NCBI RefSeq assembly: GCF_001592965.1
Contig: NZ_LRPC01000028.1
Location: 62,001-126,000 of the forward strand
Length of the DNA stretch: 64,000 nt
Direction: 5' to 3'
From: Roseivirga spongicola
Lineage (GTDB): Bacteria > Bacteroidota > Bacteroidia > Cytophagales > Cyclobacteriaceae
Under the pieces are notes generated by a model that saw nothing but the letters and a program-made list of their open reading frames with translations, was not told where the DNA came from and did no database searches. The translations under genes and the position numbers were made by a program. This document shows, piece after piece, positions 17,260 through 24,999 of this stretch. Positions within the stretch are counted from its first letter, which is position 1. The number at the start of each line of letters is the position of its first letter.

Positions 17260-17534
17260 CTATCAGAGTCTCTAGCAGAGGACTTTGATGATTGATCAAA
17301 CCTTTCTCAGAGTCCCTTTTAGGAGGCTCTGAGGATGTGGGATTCACCTCAGAGTTTGCGGTCACCGTCATTGCGAGAAATGAAACCTGTAAACTTCAGC
17401 CTTTAAACTTAGAGATGAAGCATGGATAGGTTTCATGCCGAAGCAATCTTTCTATTAGAAGGCCTATTGCCCAGAATGGACAGATTGCCACGTCTCAAAA
17501 TTCCACTTCGTTCATTTTGCTCCTCGCAATGACG
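17260..17534. repeat. Composite repeat unit: GACTCTGA hairpin block plus element copy 7
   Basis: A second copy of the composite: AGAGTCTCT/GAGGACTTT arms (17260-17365), then GTTTGCGGTCACCG leading into CGTCATTGCGAG (17366) and ending CTCGCAATGACG (17534). The 16759-17622 spacer holds these two composites and a ccaatt tract, and no credible gene. Confidence 0.65.
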
Positions 17535-17622
17535 CTTAGATAGGCTGTTCTTCCTGTCTGATAAACTTCAATCCTCTAAATGACAAATTACTAATCAACC
17601 AATTTACCAATTCCCCAATCAC

Positions 17623-18435
17623 CTAATTCCCCAATTTTTCATCCAGTCCCTTAATCTCCTTCTTATACTTCGAAGGTAGAATCAAATTCTTGAAGAAGTC
17701 ATCTAAGCGTATGGCTCTAGTCAATTTGTAGCCTGAGATCAGGGTGGGGTAGATAGACATCTTTTTGAAGCCCATCAGTTCATGTACTCTTTTCGGAACA
17801 ACAATGCCTTGAACGCCTAAAAGCATATGGTAGCGAACAGCTCCTAATTGTCTACGATATTGGATAAAGAGGTCTTTGGTGTAACCGCTGTATTTTAAGT
17901 TAGCCATGAGGTGTTCTTCTCTGACTATTTCCCAATCAGCAAAGCTTTGAGGCGAATTAGGTATTTGCAAACCCTTTCCAAGCTTGTTGAAGACCGTCAG
18001 GATTTCATGCTTTTCTGCTGAAGTAAGAGGCCGCTCCAAGGTTTCATAGGCTCGAATGGAATAGTCGATCAGCATAAAGAGCACATCGCGGTAAGCCCAT
18101 TCAGGAATTTTATAGCCTCTCTTATCTTCGAGATTACCATGAATAGAGTTGATGGCGTGAATAGCCTGAAAAGCTTCCTTCTCCTTCGAAAAGACTATTC
18201 TCTTCGCGTAAGTAACCGTGGAAAACAATCGTCCTATTGGATCAGCTGGAAGCTTGCCAGTAAAGAATAGCCAGTCTACTGCTTTACTTAGGGCGAACTC
18301 AGCAGCAGCTCCAGCAAAAATCAGAAGAATTGTATCACTTTTACCCCATATTTCTCGCACAATGGAGTCTTCGTGGGCAAAGTACACCGAGGTTTTCTTT
18401 TCCATATTTACCGGAGCTGTTCCTATCTTATCCAA
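17623..18435 (-). CDS. MpaB-family (DUF2236) heme oxygenase-like protein
   Basis: This 270-residue protein matches the DUF2236 / MpaB / latex-clearing-protein fold. The family signature is the N-terminal VREIWGKSDTILLIFAGAA region, the DPIGRLFSTVTYAKRIVF segment and AIHAINSIHGNLEDKRG, where the His residues are candidates for heme ligation. Then comes YRDVLFMLIDYSIRAYE. Family members are b-type heme proteins; Lcp cleaves rubber and MpaB cleaves a farnesyl chain, but most bacterial members have unknown substrates. It lies 39 nt downstream of the small membrane-protein gene on the same strand. The substrate cannot be deduced here. Confidence 0.75.
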   Translation of the reverse strand: MDKIGTAPVNMEKKTSVYFAHEDSIVREIWGKSDTILLIFAGAAAEFALSKAVDWLFFTGKLPADPIGRLFSTVTYAKRIVFSKEKEAFQAIHAINSIHGNLEDKRGYKIPEWAYRDVLFMLIDYSIRAYETLERPLTSAEKHEILTVFNKLGKGLQIPNSPQSFADWEIVREEHLMANLKYSGYTKDLFIQYRRQLGAVRYHMLLGVQGIVVPKRVHELMGFKKMSIYPTLISGYKLTRAIRLDDFFKNLILPSKYKKEIKGLDEKLGN

Positions 18436-18474
18436 TTTACTATATCCAAATCGTGCCTTGAAGTAAGTAGACGC

Positions 18475-18810
18475 TTAATTCCAATAGGTTCCGTTAAAGC
18501 CAAGCACCATTCCTAGCCAAAGACTTACAACAAAGCCAATTAGACCGATTATAATGGCCAATGGCTTTTTCCATCCATTAAAGAAGAATAACTGCTCCAC
18601 ATAGAAATAGAAAATACCGCCCATGGCTGTTGCAATCGGAGTAAGAACCAAAGGCTTAATAAACCAGAGTTTCGACCATGCAGGATCTGCATTGTCTGCT
18701 GAGAAAATGAAAAGAGAGGTGAGCACCAAACCAATGGCTGCACCAATGAGCGCACGTTTCTTTAAAGTGTCTAAAGAAGGAGGTGCTACGGAAGTATTTT
18801 TGTTTGTCAT
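18475..18810 (-). CDS. Small conserved membrane protein
   Basis: The 111-residue product has three hydrophobic segments (about 20-38, 50-70 and 84-104) and ends in GMVLGFNGTYWN. That C terminus is typical of a short Bacteroidota membrane family sometimes labelled 'potassium transporter KefB' in databases, a label I do not consider functional evidence because the protein is far shorter than KefB. It shares strand and a 39-nt gap with the MpaB-family gene. The nearby 18811-18990 spacer shows no feature beyond AT-rich sequence. Confidence 0.7.
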   Translation of the reverse strand: MTNKNTSVAPPSLDTLKKRALIGAAIGLVLTSLFIFSADNADPAWSKLWFIKPLVLTPIATAMGGIFYFYVEQLFFFNGWKKPLAIIIGLIGFVVSLWLGMVLGFNGTYWN

Positions 18811-18990
18811 CTTGAGTTAATTAAAAGTACTTTGAATTGCAAAGTAAGTAATAAAATCAGATTCAATGCAAGGGGAGAGGTACAATAAGTTTTGAAAAAA
18901 AATGAGGCTTTGAGGGTGTTTGGGAAAGAACTCCAAACAGGTCTTATTTTTTATTAAAGTCTTGCCATCCCATGTTGTAATACTTAGGAT

Positions 18991-19674
18991 TCACAGAAAA
19001 TGCGCTGCACCCCAATCTAGATCGCCTGAAAATGGTATTCGGTACTCACCCCAATTACATGTTTTGGATTCTGTTTTACCATATTCTGTCCAAGTTCCAA
19101 CGTACTGGTTATTCTTGAAGCGATCGGAGTAGTGTTTGCCGAGGTCAGAGTAATGCAGACTTCCATCTTTATCTACATACCACCAAAGGGTAATTATTCC
19201 CTGAAATGTTCCGACATGTTTTTGTTTTGGATTTTCTGCGAATAGGTATTTACCAATAGCAATTCCCTGAGCCTTGTATCCTGCGTCCGCATACATGCTA
19301 TCCACACCATAATCCATATGCATGAATTCTCGGAATTGCTCAATAATGATGGTACCCTCAAAATCACAAGTATTGTTGGATACAGTAGTGTTTCCCTCGA
19401 TGAAATAAGGGTTTGCTATTTTATCACTTTTACTAACGGATTTGATGTCGACTTTAATCCTCCGATAGTCAGAACCGATGTATCCCAAAATGTCTGACTT
19501 TGGTGCTAAGGCCTGTTCTAAACTGAAATGTGAGTATTCCGATAGTTTATTCTCTGGCTTCAGTTCTTCGGACATCGGAAATTCTGGGTTTTCGAGCAAA
19601 TTCACCCATTCTTTAGTTTGCTGGGCCAGAAGATTTGAGGAGATAAATAAAAAGATGAAGAGATAGGTTTTCAT
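18991..19674 (-). CDS. Secreted protein of unknown function
   Basis: The 227-residue product has a signal peptide MKTYLFIFLFISSNLLAQ and a soluble, Trp/Tyr-rich C-terminal half (ITLWWYVDKDGSLHYSDL, then YVGTWTEYGKTESKTCNWGEYRIP). Two Cys, one in NTCDFEG and one in TCNWGEY, may form a disulfide. The 'QYVGTW...' pattern recalls secreted lipocalin-like or DUF-type proteins of Bacteroidota that describe a 'cost-of-calculation' beta fold, but I cannot assign a family. It is monocistronic, 64 nt upstream of the broken aminopeptidase gene's 3' end on the same strand. Confidence 0.7.
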   Translation of the reverse strand: MKTYLFIFLFISSNLLAQQTKEWVNLLENPEFPMSEELKPENKLSEYSHFSLEQALAPKSDILGYIGSDYRRIKVDIKSVSKSDKIANPYFIEGNTTVSNNTCDFEGTIIIEQFREFMHMDYGVDSMYADAGYKAQGIAIGKYLFAENPKQKHVGTFQGIITLWWYVDKDGSLHYSDLGKHYSDRFKNNQYVGTWTEYGKTESKTCNWGEYRIPFSGDLDWGAAHFL

Positions 19675-19738
19675 TGTATCTACTGATTGTACCTAATTTT
19701 AATTGCTTACCTTTTTGCTATTGGTCATAGGTTCGGTA

Positions 19739-20503
19739 TTAGCCCCAAATACCATTGGACTGCGTGAGGATTACAGGCTCGCCCTCCGTAATCAAAATAG
19801 TGTGCTCGTGCTGCGTTACATAACCACCTCGGTTGCCCACCAACGTCCAACCATCATTTAGTTGAACCGCTACGGTTGATTGGGTCGAAATAAAGGTTTC
19901 AACAGCCACAGTGGTGTTTTTTCTGAATCGTTCTCTATTGGTTTTTACTCTATAATTCAGAATATCTTCTGGTGCTTCGTGCAGGCTTCTGCCTACACCA
20001 TGTCCTGCTAGGTTCTTAATTACCTTAAAGCCCGATTTTTTGGCTTCTGTTTCTATCAGATAACCAATGTCAGAGATTTTCACCCCTCCTTTGATACTGT
20101 GGATCGCCTTGTGAAGAATATCTCTAGAAGCATCTACCAACGGCTGATGATTGTGAATGTCTTTGCCTAAAACAAAAGAGCCTCCATTATTTGCCCAAAA
20201 GCCATTGAGTTCTGCAGAAACATCAATATTCACCAGGTCGCCTTCTTTCAAGATTTTTTGATCAGACGGAATACCGTGAGCAGCCTCTTCATTTACACTA
20301 ATACATGAGTAGCCAGGGAACCCATAAGTCTCATAAGGAGCAGATTTGGCACCATGGCTCTTAAGAATTTAGCCTCCAAAATTGTCCAGCTCTTTCGTAG
20401 ACATGCCCACTTTTGCATGTTCTCTCATTAGCCTTAGCGTTGTGGCAACCACTTCGCTTACCCTTTTCATTCCTTCTAATTCAGACTCTTTTGAGATGGA
20501 CAT
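19739..20503 (-). pseudogene. Type I methionine aminopeptidase, interrupted by an in-frame stop
   Basis: Reading from ATG at 20503 gives MSISKESELEGMKRVSEVV and a full-length M24 peptidase of 254 codons, except that codon 45 (20371-20369) is TAA where relatives have Glu or Gln before ILKSHGAKSAP. After the stop the frame continues intact to 19739 with most metal ligands: Asp in NIDVSAEL, His in GHGVGRSLHEAP, Glu in VAVETF and Glu in HEHTILI. The second bridging Asp expected in 'WAD.GG' is Asn (FWANNGG). Two hits, one nonsense and one ligand loss, fit a decaying paralog rather than an essential map gene. A sequencing error could explain the stop alone. Downstream TTG restarts would lack the N-terminal third. 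Confidence 0.85.
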
Positions 20504-20636
20504 ATCAGTATTTTTGATTGATGAGTTTTTAGCTATTTCTATTCAAAGATAGAAGATTAGCTTGCTAGAGGAGATGATGTGCGTATTTCTTCAAATTTAA
20601 ATCTTTTGAATCCTTTCCTTCCTGTTGGGGGAATCT

Positions 20637-20732
20637 TACATTTGCCCAAAATGGGGTGCTTGCTTACGCAGGCTGAGATGATACCCAGGAGTTTGGCTCC
20701 GCACCTGATCCAGATAATGCTGGCGTAGGGAA
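20637..20732 (+). ncRNA. TPP riboswitch (THI element) with its promoter -7 box
   Basis: Conserved TPP-aptamer pieces are in order: GGGGTGC (20653-20659), GCTGAGATGATACCC (20672-20686), ACCTGATCCAGATAATGC (20703-20720) and GGCGTAGGGAAAA (20722-20734). A TACATTTG -7 box at 20637-20644 puts transcription start right at the aptamer's 5' edge. The riboswitch senses thiamine pyrophosphate and should shut down the PnuC-type transporter gene 64 nt downstream when TPP is plentiful. The short expression platform has no strong T-tailed terminator, so translational control is likely, which is inference. Confidence 0.95.
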
Positions 20733-20796
20733 AATAAAGCTTTTGCTGTGCTGCAAGGGCTGGTTCATCTCCTCATTTCATTGAAACATAAAAACA

Positions 20797-21402
20797 ATGA
20801 TCGAGGAATTTTTAACACAACTTACCTGGCTTCAAGGGCTGGGAACTCTCTTTGGCATAGTACAAGTAGTGCTGGCCCGTCAAAATAATGTGCATACCTA
20901 TCTGTTTGGCATTGCCTCCATTTTAATCAGTATGTGGGTACTCTATCAGAGTGCACTTTATGCTGATATTCTACTGAACATGTACTATTTGGTCATGAGT
21001 GTTTATGGCTGGGTTTATTGGAAATTTGGCAAGCAAAAAACGGAAACGCCTATTTCTTCAGTCAATAAAAATGAGTTTTTAAAAGCCAATGGTATTGTGC
21101 TAGCTTGTTTTTTGCTGATGTCTTACTGGCTTACATTTCACACAGATTCCGATGTTCCCATTTGGGATGCCGTGGTAGTGGCTTTTGCATGGGCTGGAAT
21201 GTGGCTGATGGCCAAGCGTAAAATCGAAAACTGGATTTACCTCAATATCAGCAACATCATTTCCATTCCACTAATGGTTTATAAAGAGCTTTATATATAT
21301 GCTGGAATGACTGTGTTCCTATTTATAATGGGTACATCGGGATATCTGAAATGGCGAAAATTAATGAAGAATGAAAGAGAGCTTACTTATGCAACCGCCT
21401 AG
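20797..21402 (+). CDS. pnuT: PnuC-family thiamine transporter (PnuT)
   Basis: This 201-residue membrane protein has about seven helices and PnuC-family motifs: LGTLFGIVQVVLARQNNVHTY at the start, NMYYLVMSVYGWVYW in the middle, and ENWIYLNISNIISIPLMVYKELY towards the end. PnuC proteins move vitamin precursors by facilitated diffusion with metabolic trapping. The nicotinamide riboside and thiamine subtypes are hard to tell apart by sequence alone; here the TPP riboswitch immediately upstream points to thiamine. The next gene overlaps the end of this one by 32 nt, so both are under riboswitch control. Confidence 0.9.
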   Translation: MIEEFLTQLTWLQGLGTLFGIVQVVLARQNNVHTYLFGIASILISMWVLYQSALYADILLNMYYLVMSVYGWVYWKFGKQKTETPISSVNKNEFLKANGIVLACFLLMSYWLTFHTDSDVPIWDAVVVAFAWAGMWLMAKRKIENWIYLNISNIISIPLMVYKELYIYAGMTVFLFIMGTSGYLKWRKLMKNERELTYATA

Positions 21403-22393
21403 AGAATATTTGAATGACGCAGCAGTTTTTAGAAAAGAGGTGTTGCAATGGATAGAGGAAGAAAACCTATGGAACATCTGGGTGCCAAAAGCTTTTGGCG
21501 GACTGGAGTGTTCCCTTTCTGATGGTTTGAAAACTCTGCAAGCTTTGGCTAGGCTAGATGGTAGTTTAGGCTGGACGGTCACTCTTTGTAGTGGTGCTAA
21601 TTTCTTCATTGGTAACCTTCAGCCCGAAGTTGCCCGAGAAGTTTTTGCTCACTCAGCCATTTTAGGTGGAAGTGGAGGTATGTTTGGAACTGCCGAAAAG
21701 GAGGGAGATGATTATCGACTTAATGGTACTTGGCGCTATGCAACAGGAGCACCGTATCTCACTCATTTTACTTTGAATGCGAAAATTATAGAGAATGGGA
21801 TAGAGTTGAAGAATGAGGATGGAACACCAAAATTCCTGTCATTCGTTATTCCAGCAGCTGAAGTGACCATCATTGAAGATTGGCAAACCATGGGGCTGAA
21901 AGCTTCGGCTACTCATTCTTTTAAGGTGAATGATGTAGTTCTTCACGAACGATTCAGCTTCATTTATAATCAGTTTTATCATCCTCAGTCAGTCTTTAAA
22001 ATTCATTTTTCAGTATTTGCCGATTTAACACTTTGGGTGAATTACATTGGTATGGCCGACCATTTTATGGAAGAATCAGCTAAAATAGTGAGCACCGATC
22101 GCATTGATTCATTGGCTTCAGTCATTAGATCGGCCAATCAAGAGGTAGCGGAAATAGTGCAGACTGTAGATGAATTGATAGATTCTCAAAAATCTTTTAC
22201 CGATTCCTTGATCAAAGAAGTACATGGAGTTGCTAGTGCTTCAGTGAAAAAACTCAGCGAGGCAATCATAAGTCTTTATCCGGTGGTAGGAATTAAGGGA
22301 AGTAAGGAAGACCACATATTGAACCAGATTTTCCGTGACTATTTTACTGCAACGCAGCATCATATATTTACCAAAGGAGAAAAGGTTTTGTGA
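21371..22393 (+). CDS. Acyl-CoA dehydrogenase-like flavoprotein
   Basis: The 340-residue protein resembles the acyl-CoA dehydrogenase / flavin-dependent monooxygenase (HsaA, DszC type) fold. It has an N-terminal helical domain with WVPKAFGGLECSLSDGLKTL and ALARLDGSLGWTV, a middle beta domain with RLNGTWRYATGAPYLTHF and WQTMGLKASATHSFKVNDV, and a shortened C-terminal helical domain. The catalytic Glu of true acyl-CoA dehydrogenases is not evident, as expected for the oxygenase branch. It overlaps the pnuT 3' end by 32 nt (an ATG at 21389 would still overlap), so it is probably translationally coupled and under TPP control. That is unusual and may point to a role in thiamine-related chemistry, which is inference. 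Confidence 0.8.
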   Translation: MKESLLMQPPREYLNDAAVFRKEVLQWIEEENLWNIWVPKAFGGLECSLSDGLKTLQALARLDGSLGWTVTLCSGANFFIGNLQPEVAREVFAHSAILGGSGGMFGTAEKEGDDYRLNGTWRYATGAPYLTHFTLNAKIIENGIELKNEDGTPKFLSFVIPAAEVTIIEDWQTMGLKASATHSFKVNDVVLHERFSFIYNQFYHPQSVFKIHFSVFADLTLWVNYIGMADHFMEESAKIVSTDRIDSLASVIRSANQEVAEIVQTVDELIDSQKSFTDSLIKEVHGVASASVKKLSEAIISLYPVVGIKGSKEDHILNQIFRDYFTATQHHIFTKGEKVL

Positions 22394-22450
22394 TTGATAA
22401 AGAACTAAATGGGAAATGAGCCTAGAACCCTTGTTAATCTTTTAATATTA

Positions 22451-22473
22451 GGCCTTAGCGAGACACTAAGGCC
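22451..22473. terminator. Hairpin between convergent genes, probable bidirectional terminator
   Basis: GGCCTTAG (22451-22458), loop CGAGACA, CTAAGGCC (22466-22473), flanked by T/A-rich sequence on both sides (TTTAATATTA left, AGTTTTAAG right). It separates the flavoprotein gene from the oppositely oriented DsbA-family gene. Confidence 0.7.
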
Positions 22474-22523
22474 AGTTTTAAGATAGCTAATTTTAAATTC
22501 TTCCTAAGATTAGATCAGTTGTC

Positions 22524-23219
22524 TCAACAATTCCCATCAACATCACAGCTATCGCCTTGTTCTCGCGAAGTATTGATGAAAGAGCTACTTTCAGCCTGAA
22601 CCTTTTCTAAAGTAGCTTTAATATGCTCTACTGGTTGAGCACCAGATACCGCATATTTTCTATCGAATACAAAGAAGGGAACACCTTGTACTCTGATTTG
22701 CCTTGCTTCGTCAATATCTTGTTTTACATAGTTTGCGAATTGCTCTTCATTTAAGGCGAGCTCAACTTCGGCTTCAGTAATTCCAACAGAAGTGGCCAAT
22801 TCTACTAAAGTGTTGTAATCGCTGGTGTTTCTTCCCTTAATAAAATAGGCTTCTAGAAGTGCTTCTTTGAGCTCATCACCTAGTTTTTTTCTTTTGGCTA
22901 ATTGAAGCACTCGATGTGCTTTAAATGAGTTGGCAACTTTGGCAATATCGAAGTTGTAGTCAAGACCTGCATTGGCAGCCATTTCTTCAACTCGTTCGTG
23001 CATTTGCTTAGACTGCTCAAGGCTTATTCCTTTGGCTTTGGCCAAGTATTCGTAAACATTTTCTTCACTGCTCTCTGGCATATCAGGGTTCAGCTGAAAG
23101 CTTTTCCAAACAATCTCTACCTGATCCTTTTGGGGGAAATCTTCCAACGCAGCTTCCAAATGTCTTTTACCGATATAGCAAAATGGACACATCACATCAC
23201 TCCAAATCTCTATTTTCAT
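22524..23219 (-). CDS. DsbA-family (FrnE-like) thiol oxidoreductase
   Basis: The start at 23219 gives MKIEIWSDVMCPFCYIGKR, the usual N terminus of FrnE-like proteins; the upstream in-frame start at 23252 adds an unlikely tail. The 231-residue thioredoxin-fold protein has the active-site CPFC at residues 11-14, the inserted helical domain (about 55-150) and the cis-Pro loop RVQGVPFFVFDRKYAVSGAQ near 170-190. It lacks a signal peptide, so it acts in the cytoplasm, where FrnE-type proteins reduce or isomerise disulfides and help oxidative-stress tolerance. The C terminus has two extra Cys (SCDVDGNC), which could form a metal or redox tail. It marks the left border of the accessory island. Confidence 0.9.
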   Translation of the reverse strand: MKIEIWSDVMCPFCYIGKRHLEAALEDFPQKDQVEIVWKSFQLNPDMPESSEENVYEYLAKAKGISLEQSKQMHERVEEMAANAGLDYNFDIAKVANSFKAHRVLQLAKRKKLGDELKEALLEAYFIKGRNTSDYNTLVELATSVGITEAEVELALNEEQFANYVKQDIDEARQIRVQGVPFFVFDRKYAVSGAQPVEHIKATLEKVQAESSSFINTSREQGDSCDVDGNC

Positions 23220-23328
23220 TTTTCTCTTTTCTAAGTCAGTTGGTAGAACCAAAAGGAGAGGAGATTGATTCCAATTTTGTAGTAATTTGGAAAAACTGCT
23301 ATGGTGGTGTTAATGTATTATTCGTAGC

Positions 23329-24318
23329 TCAAGTTCTTGTGAGTTTATTGTGTCGTGTTTGATATGCTTGTAGGTAATTTCGCTTGAAACGATCTGCTAA
23401 AAAGGAATTTTCTATCAGTTTTTCAACTTTATCTACACCATCTAATAAGTTCTTAATTGTTTTCTCAACTTGTTTTTCGGAGATCTCAGCCAATTCTGCC
23501 AGTTTTATGAATTGCTCAATTACCTTTCCTTGAGTTTCTTGTGGAGGAAGTAAGCCTTGATTTAAAGCAAAATCTCTATCGGAGATGTGCATTCTGCTGT
23601 TGACCAAATCATAAGCAGGGCTCAGCTTAAAATCACCAAGCGTAGTTTCAATCAATGAGAAATTCTTGAAATGTGCGTCTCCATTTGAGAATAAATAATT
23701 GAAAAGGATTCTCTTGAACAACTTGGTAGCTTCTACCGTGTAGGCTGGCACATATTGCTGCATCAATTTGAAGAGTTCAAGATAGTTTCCTTCATACTTG
23801 TAATTCTCGCCATGCGTTTGCGGAGTTAAACCGGCTAAAGAGGCAAAATCTTCTTGAGCCCATTTCTCACTATTTGACCGAACATCAAACCTTTTTGTAA
23901 TGTAAGCGGGTGAGCCATCTTTGAAGAATATGAGTGCATTCTCTGCTGTCTCAATTCCAAAAACTTGTCTAGCAATCTGCATGGTCAGGTGCTCGTTTGC
24001 TGGCATTTGTTCAGGGTGCTTTCCTGCTCTAGGAATCGGTTTAAGAATATACTCTCCCTGTTCTCCTTCTTTAATTAATCTCACCTTGTTTGAATCGAGC
24101 TTTACAGAAAATTTTTCCTGAACTCCAGAGATAGACAAGTTTTTACGATTCTCTTCAAACAGTTCATCTGTGGTTTCATCAGTGTAAGGAGCAAGGTAAG
24201 GCATGATATGGCTCACCTTCTTTCCGTCAAACACTCGCTTTAAAGCTGTTCGGCTGTAGCTACTATTCCCTTCAGCCAATGTGCCCGGGCAGTTTTGTAT
24301 AATAGGCATTGTCATCAT
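23329..24318 (-). CDS. hipT: HipT-type Ser/Thr kinase toxin
   Basis: The 329-residue kinase corresponds to HipA without its first N-terminal subdomain. It has the N-terminal CPGTLAEGNSSYS motif, the glycine-rich loop LSISGVQEKFSV with Ser62-Ile-Ser64, which matches the autophosphorylated S-I-S motif described for E. coli HipT, and YILKPIP with the ATP-binding Lys. It also has the catalytic loop NYLFSNGDAHFKNFSL (Asp and Asn) and the metal-binding SPAYDLV segment. HipT of E. coli O127 phosphorylates tryptophanyl-tRNA synthetase; the target here is inferred only by analogy. Its start overlaps the HipS stop by 4 nt (ATGA). Confidence 0.9.
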   Translation of the reverse strand: MMTMPIIQNCPGTLAEGNSSYSRTALKRVFDGKKVSHIMPYLAPYTDETTDELFEENRKNLSISGVQEKFSVKLDSNKVRLIKEGEQGEYILKPIPRAGKHPEQMPANEHLTMQIARQVFGIETAENALIFFKDGSPAYITKRFDVRSNSEKWAQEDFASLAGLTPQTHGENYKYEGNYLELFKLMQQYVPAYTVEATKLFKRILFNYLFSNGDAHFKNFSLIETTLGDFKLSPAYDLVNSRMHISDRDFALNQGLLPPQETQGKVIEQFIKLAELAEISEKQVEKTIKNLLDGVDKVEKLIENSFLADRFKRNYLQAYQTRHNKLTRT

Positions 24319-24641
24319 TCGCTTGATTTTATCACACTAACTGCACCAATGGAATCCGTTTTGGATGTGGCAAGCAAAAGCCCAAAATCATCGTCCTTAT
24401 CGATTTTACGGTGGAAGCAGACCGCCTGCTTATTTGAACCTTCTGGCAACATGTGGTAGAAAAATGGAAACAGAAAGGGTGAGTGGTAGGATTGAGTTGT
24501 TTTGGGAAGTGTTAAACTCACCGCAGGTTTCATCGGATCTTTAAACCATCTGTCTTCATACTTAAATTCAAAACTGCCGTCATCGAATTGTATGAGCATT
24601 CCCGCTAATTCACCTTTGAATAAAACCTGCCCTTTTCTCAT
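24315..24641 (-). CDS. hipS: HipS, HipA N-subdomain-like antitoxin
   Basis: This 108-residue protein equals the N-terminal subdomain 1 of HipA: VLFKGELAGMLIQFDDGSFEF at the start and SLTLPKTTQSYHSPFLFPFF followed by HMLPEGSNKQAV. In the E. coli HipBST system the separate HipS protein, rather than HipB, neutralises the kinase. It is coupled on both sides: it overlaps HipB and HipT by 4 nt each. Being a stand-alone domain rather than a broken HipA is supported by the clean ATGA junctions and intact flanking genes. Confidence 0.9.
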   Translation of the reverse strand: MRKGQVLFKGELAGMLIQFDDGSFEFKYEDRWFKDPMKPAVSLTLPKTTQSYHSPFLFPFFYHMLPEGSNKQAVCFHRKIDKDDDFGLLLATSKTDSIGAVSVIKSSE

Positions 24642-24856
24642 GACTCAGTTTGATTGTTTTTTACATCTAAACGAACTTCCATTCCGAGTGCATCAGAAAG
24701 CTTAGTGAGTGTTTCGAGTGTAGGATTTCCCTTGCCACTTTCAAATTGCTTGAGTGCACGTAGCGAAACCCCTGAAATGTCTGCAAGCATATCTTGGGTG
24801 ACTTGTAGCTCGTTTCTACGTGCTTTCAGTTGTTTTATGATACTCTCAAAGTGCAT
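24638..24856 (-). CDS. hipB: HipB, XRE-family DNA-binding component
   Basis: The 72-residue protein is a compact helix-turn-helix of the XRE/Cro type: LKARRNELQVTQDMLADISG, VSLRALKQFESGKGNPTLETL and LSDALGMEVRLDV. In HipBST operons HipB represses the promoter and augments HipS. It is the first gene of the operon; a TAACTTTG -7 box (24883 to 24876, reading leftward) lies 20 nt before its ATG, and two GTGTATT inverted repeats upstream are candidate operators. Confidence 0.92.
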   Translation of the reverse strand: MHFESIIKQLKARRNELQVTQDMLADISGVSLRALKQFESGKGNPTLETLTKLSDALGMEVRLDVKNNQTES

Positions 24857-24875
24857 TTTAACGCTCTTTTTGTTT

Positions 24876-24989
24876 CAAAGTTAGCATAAGTATTGATGAT
24901 TAACGATAGATAGTGTATTAAAATACACTTATTGATGTTTTGAGAGTGTCAGAGCTCTTGAGAAAAGAAGGTGGTGTATTTTAATGCAC
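24876..24989 (-). promoter_or_regulatory. hipBST promoter and two operator-like inverted repeats
   Basis: The -7 box TAACTTTG reads leftward at 24883-24876. Operator 1 is GTGTATT-AA-AATACAC (24913-24928); operator 2 is GTGTATT-TT-AATGCAC (24974-24989, one arm mismatch). They are centred 61 bp apart, close to six helical turns, on the upstream side of the promoter. HipB is the obvious binder, by inference from HipB autoregulation. Confidence 0.65.
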
Positions 24990-24999
24990 TATTAAGCTG

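Noticed and set aside
20369-20371. In-frame stop as a recoded codon
   Set aside because: The codon is TAA, not TGA or TAG, there is no supporting structure, and another ligand residue is already lost.
24315-24641. Broken HipA explaining separate HipS and HipT
   Set aside because: Clean ATGA overlaps on both sides, no frame damage, and match to the known HipBST design.
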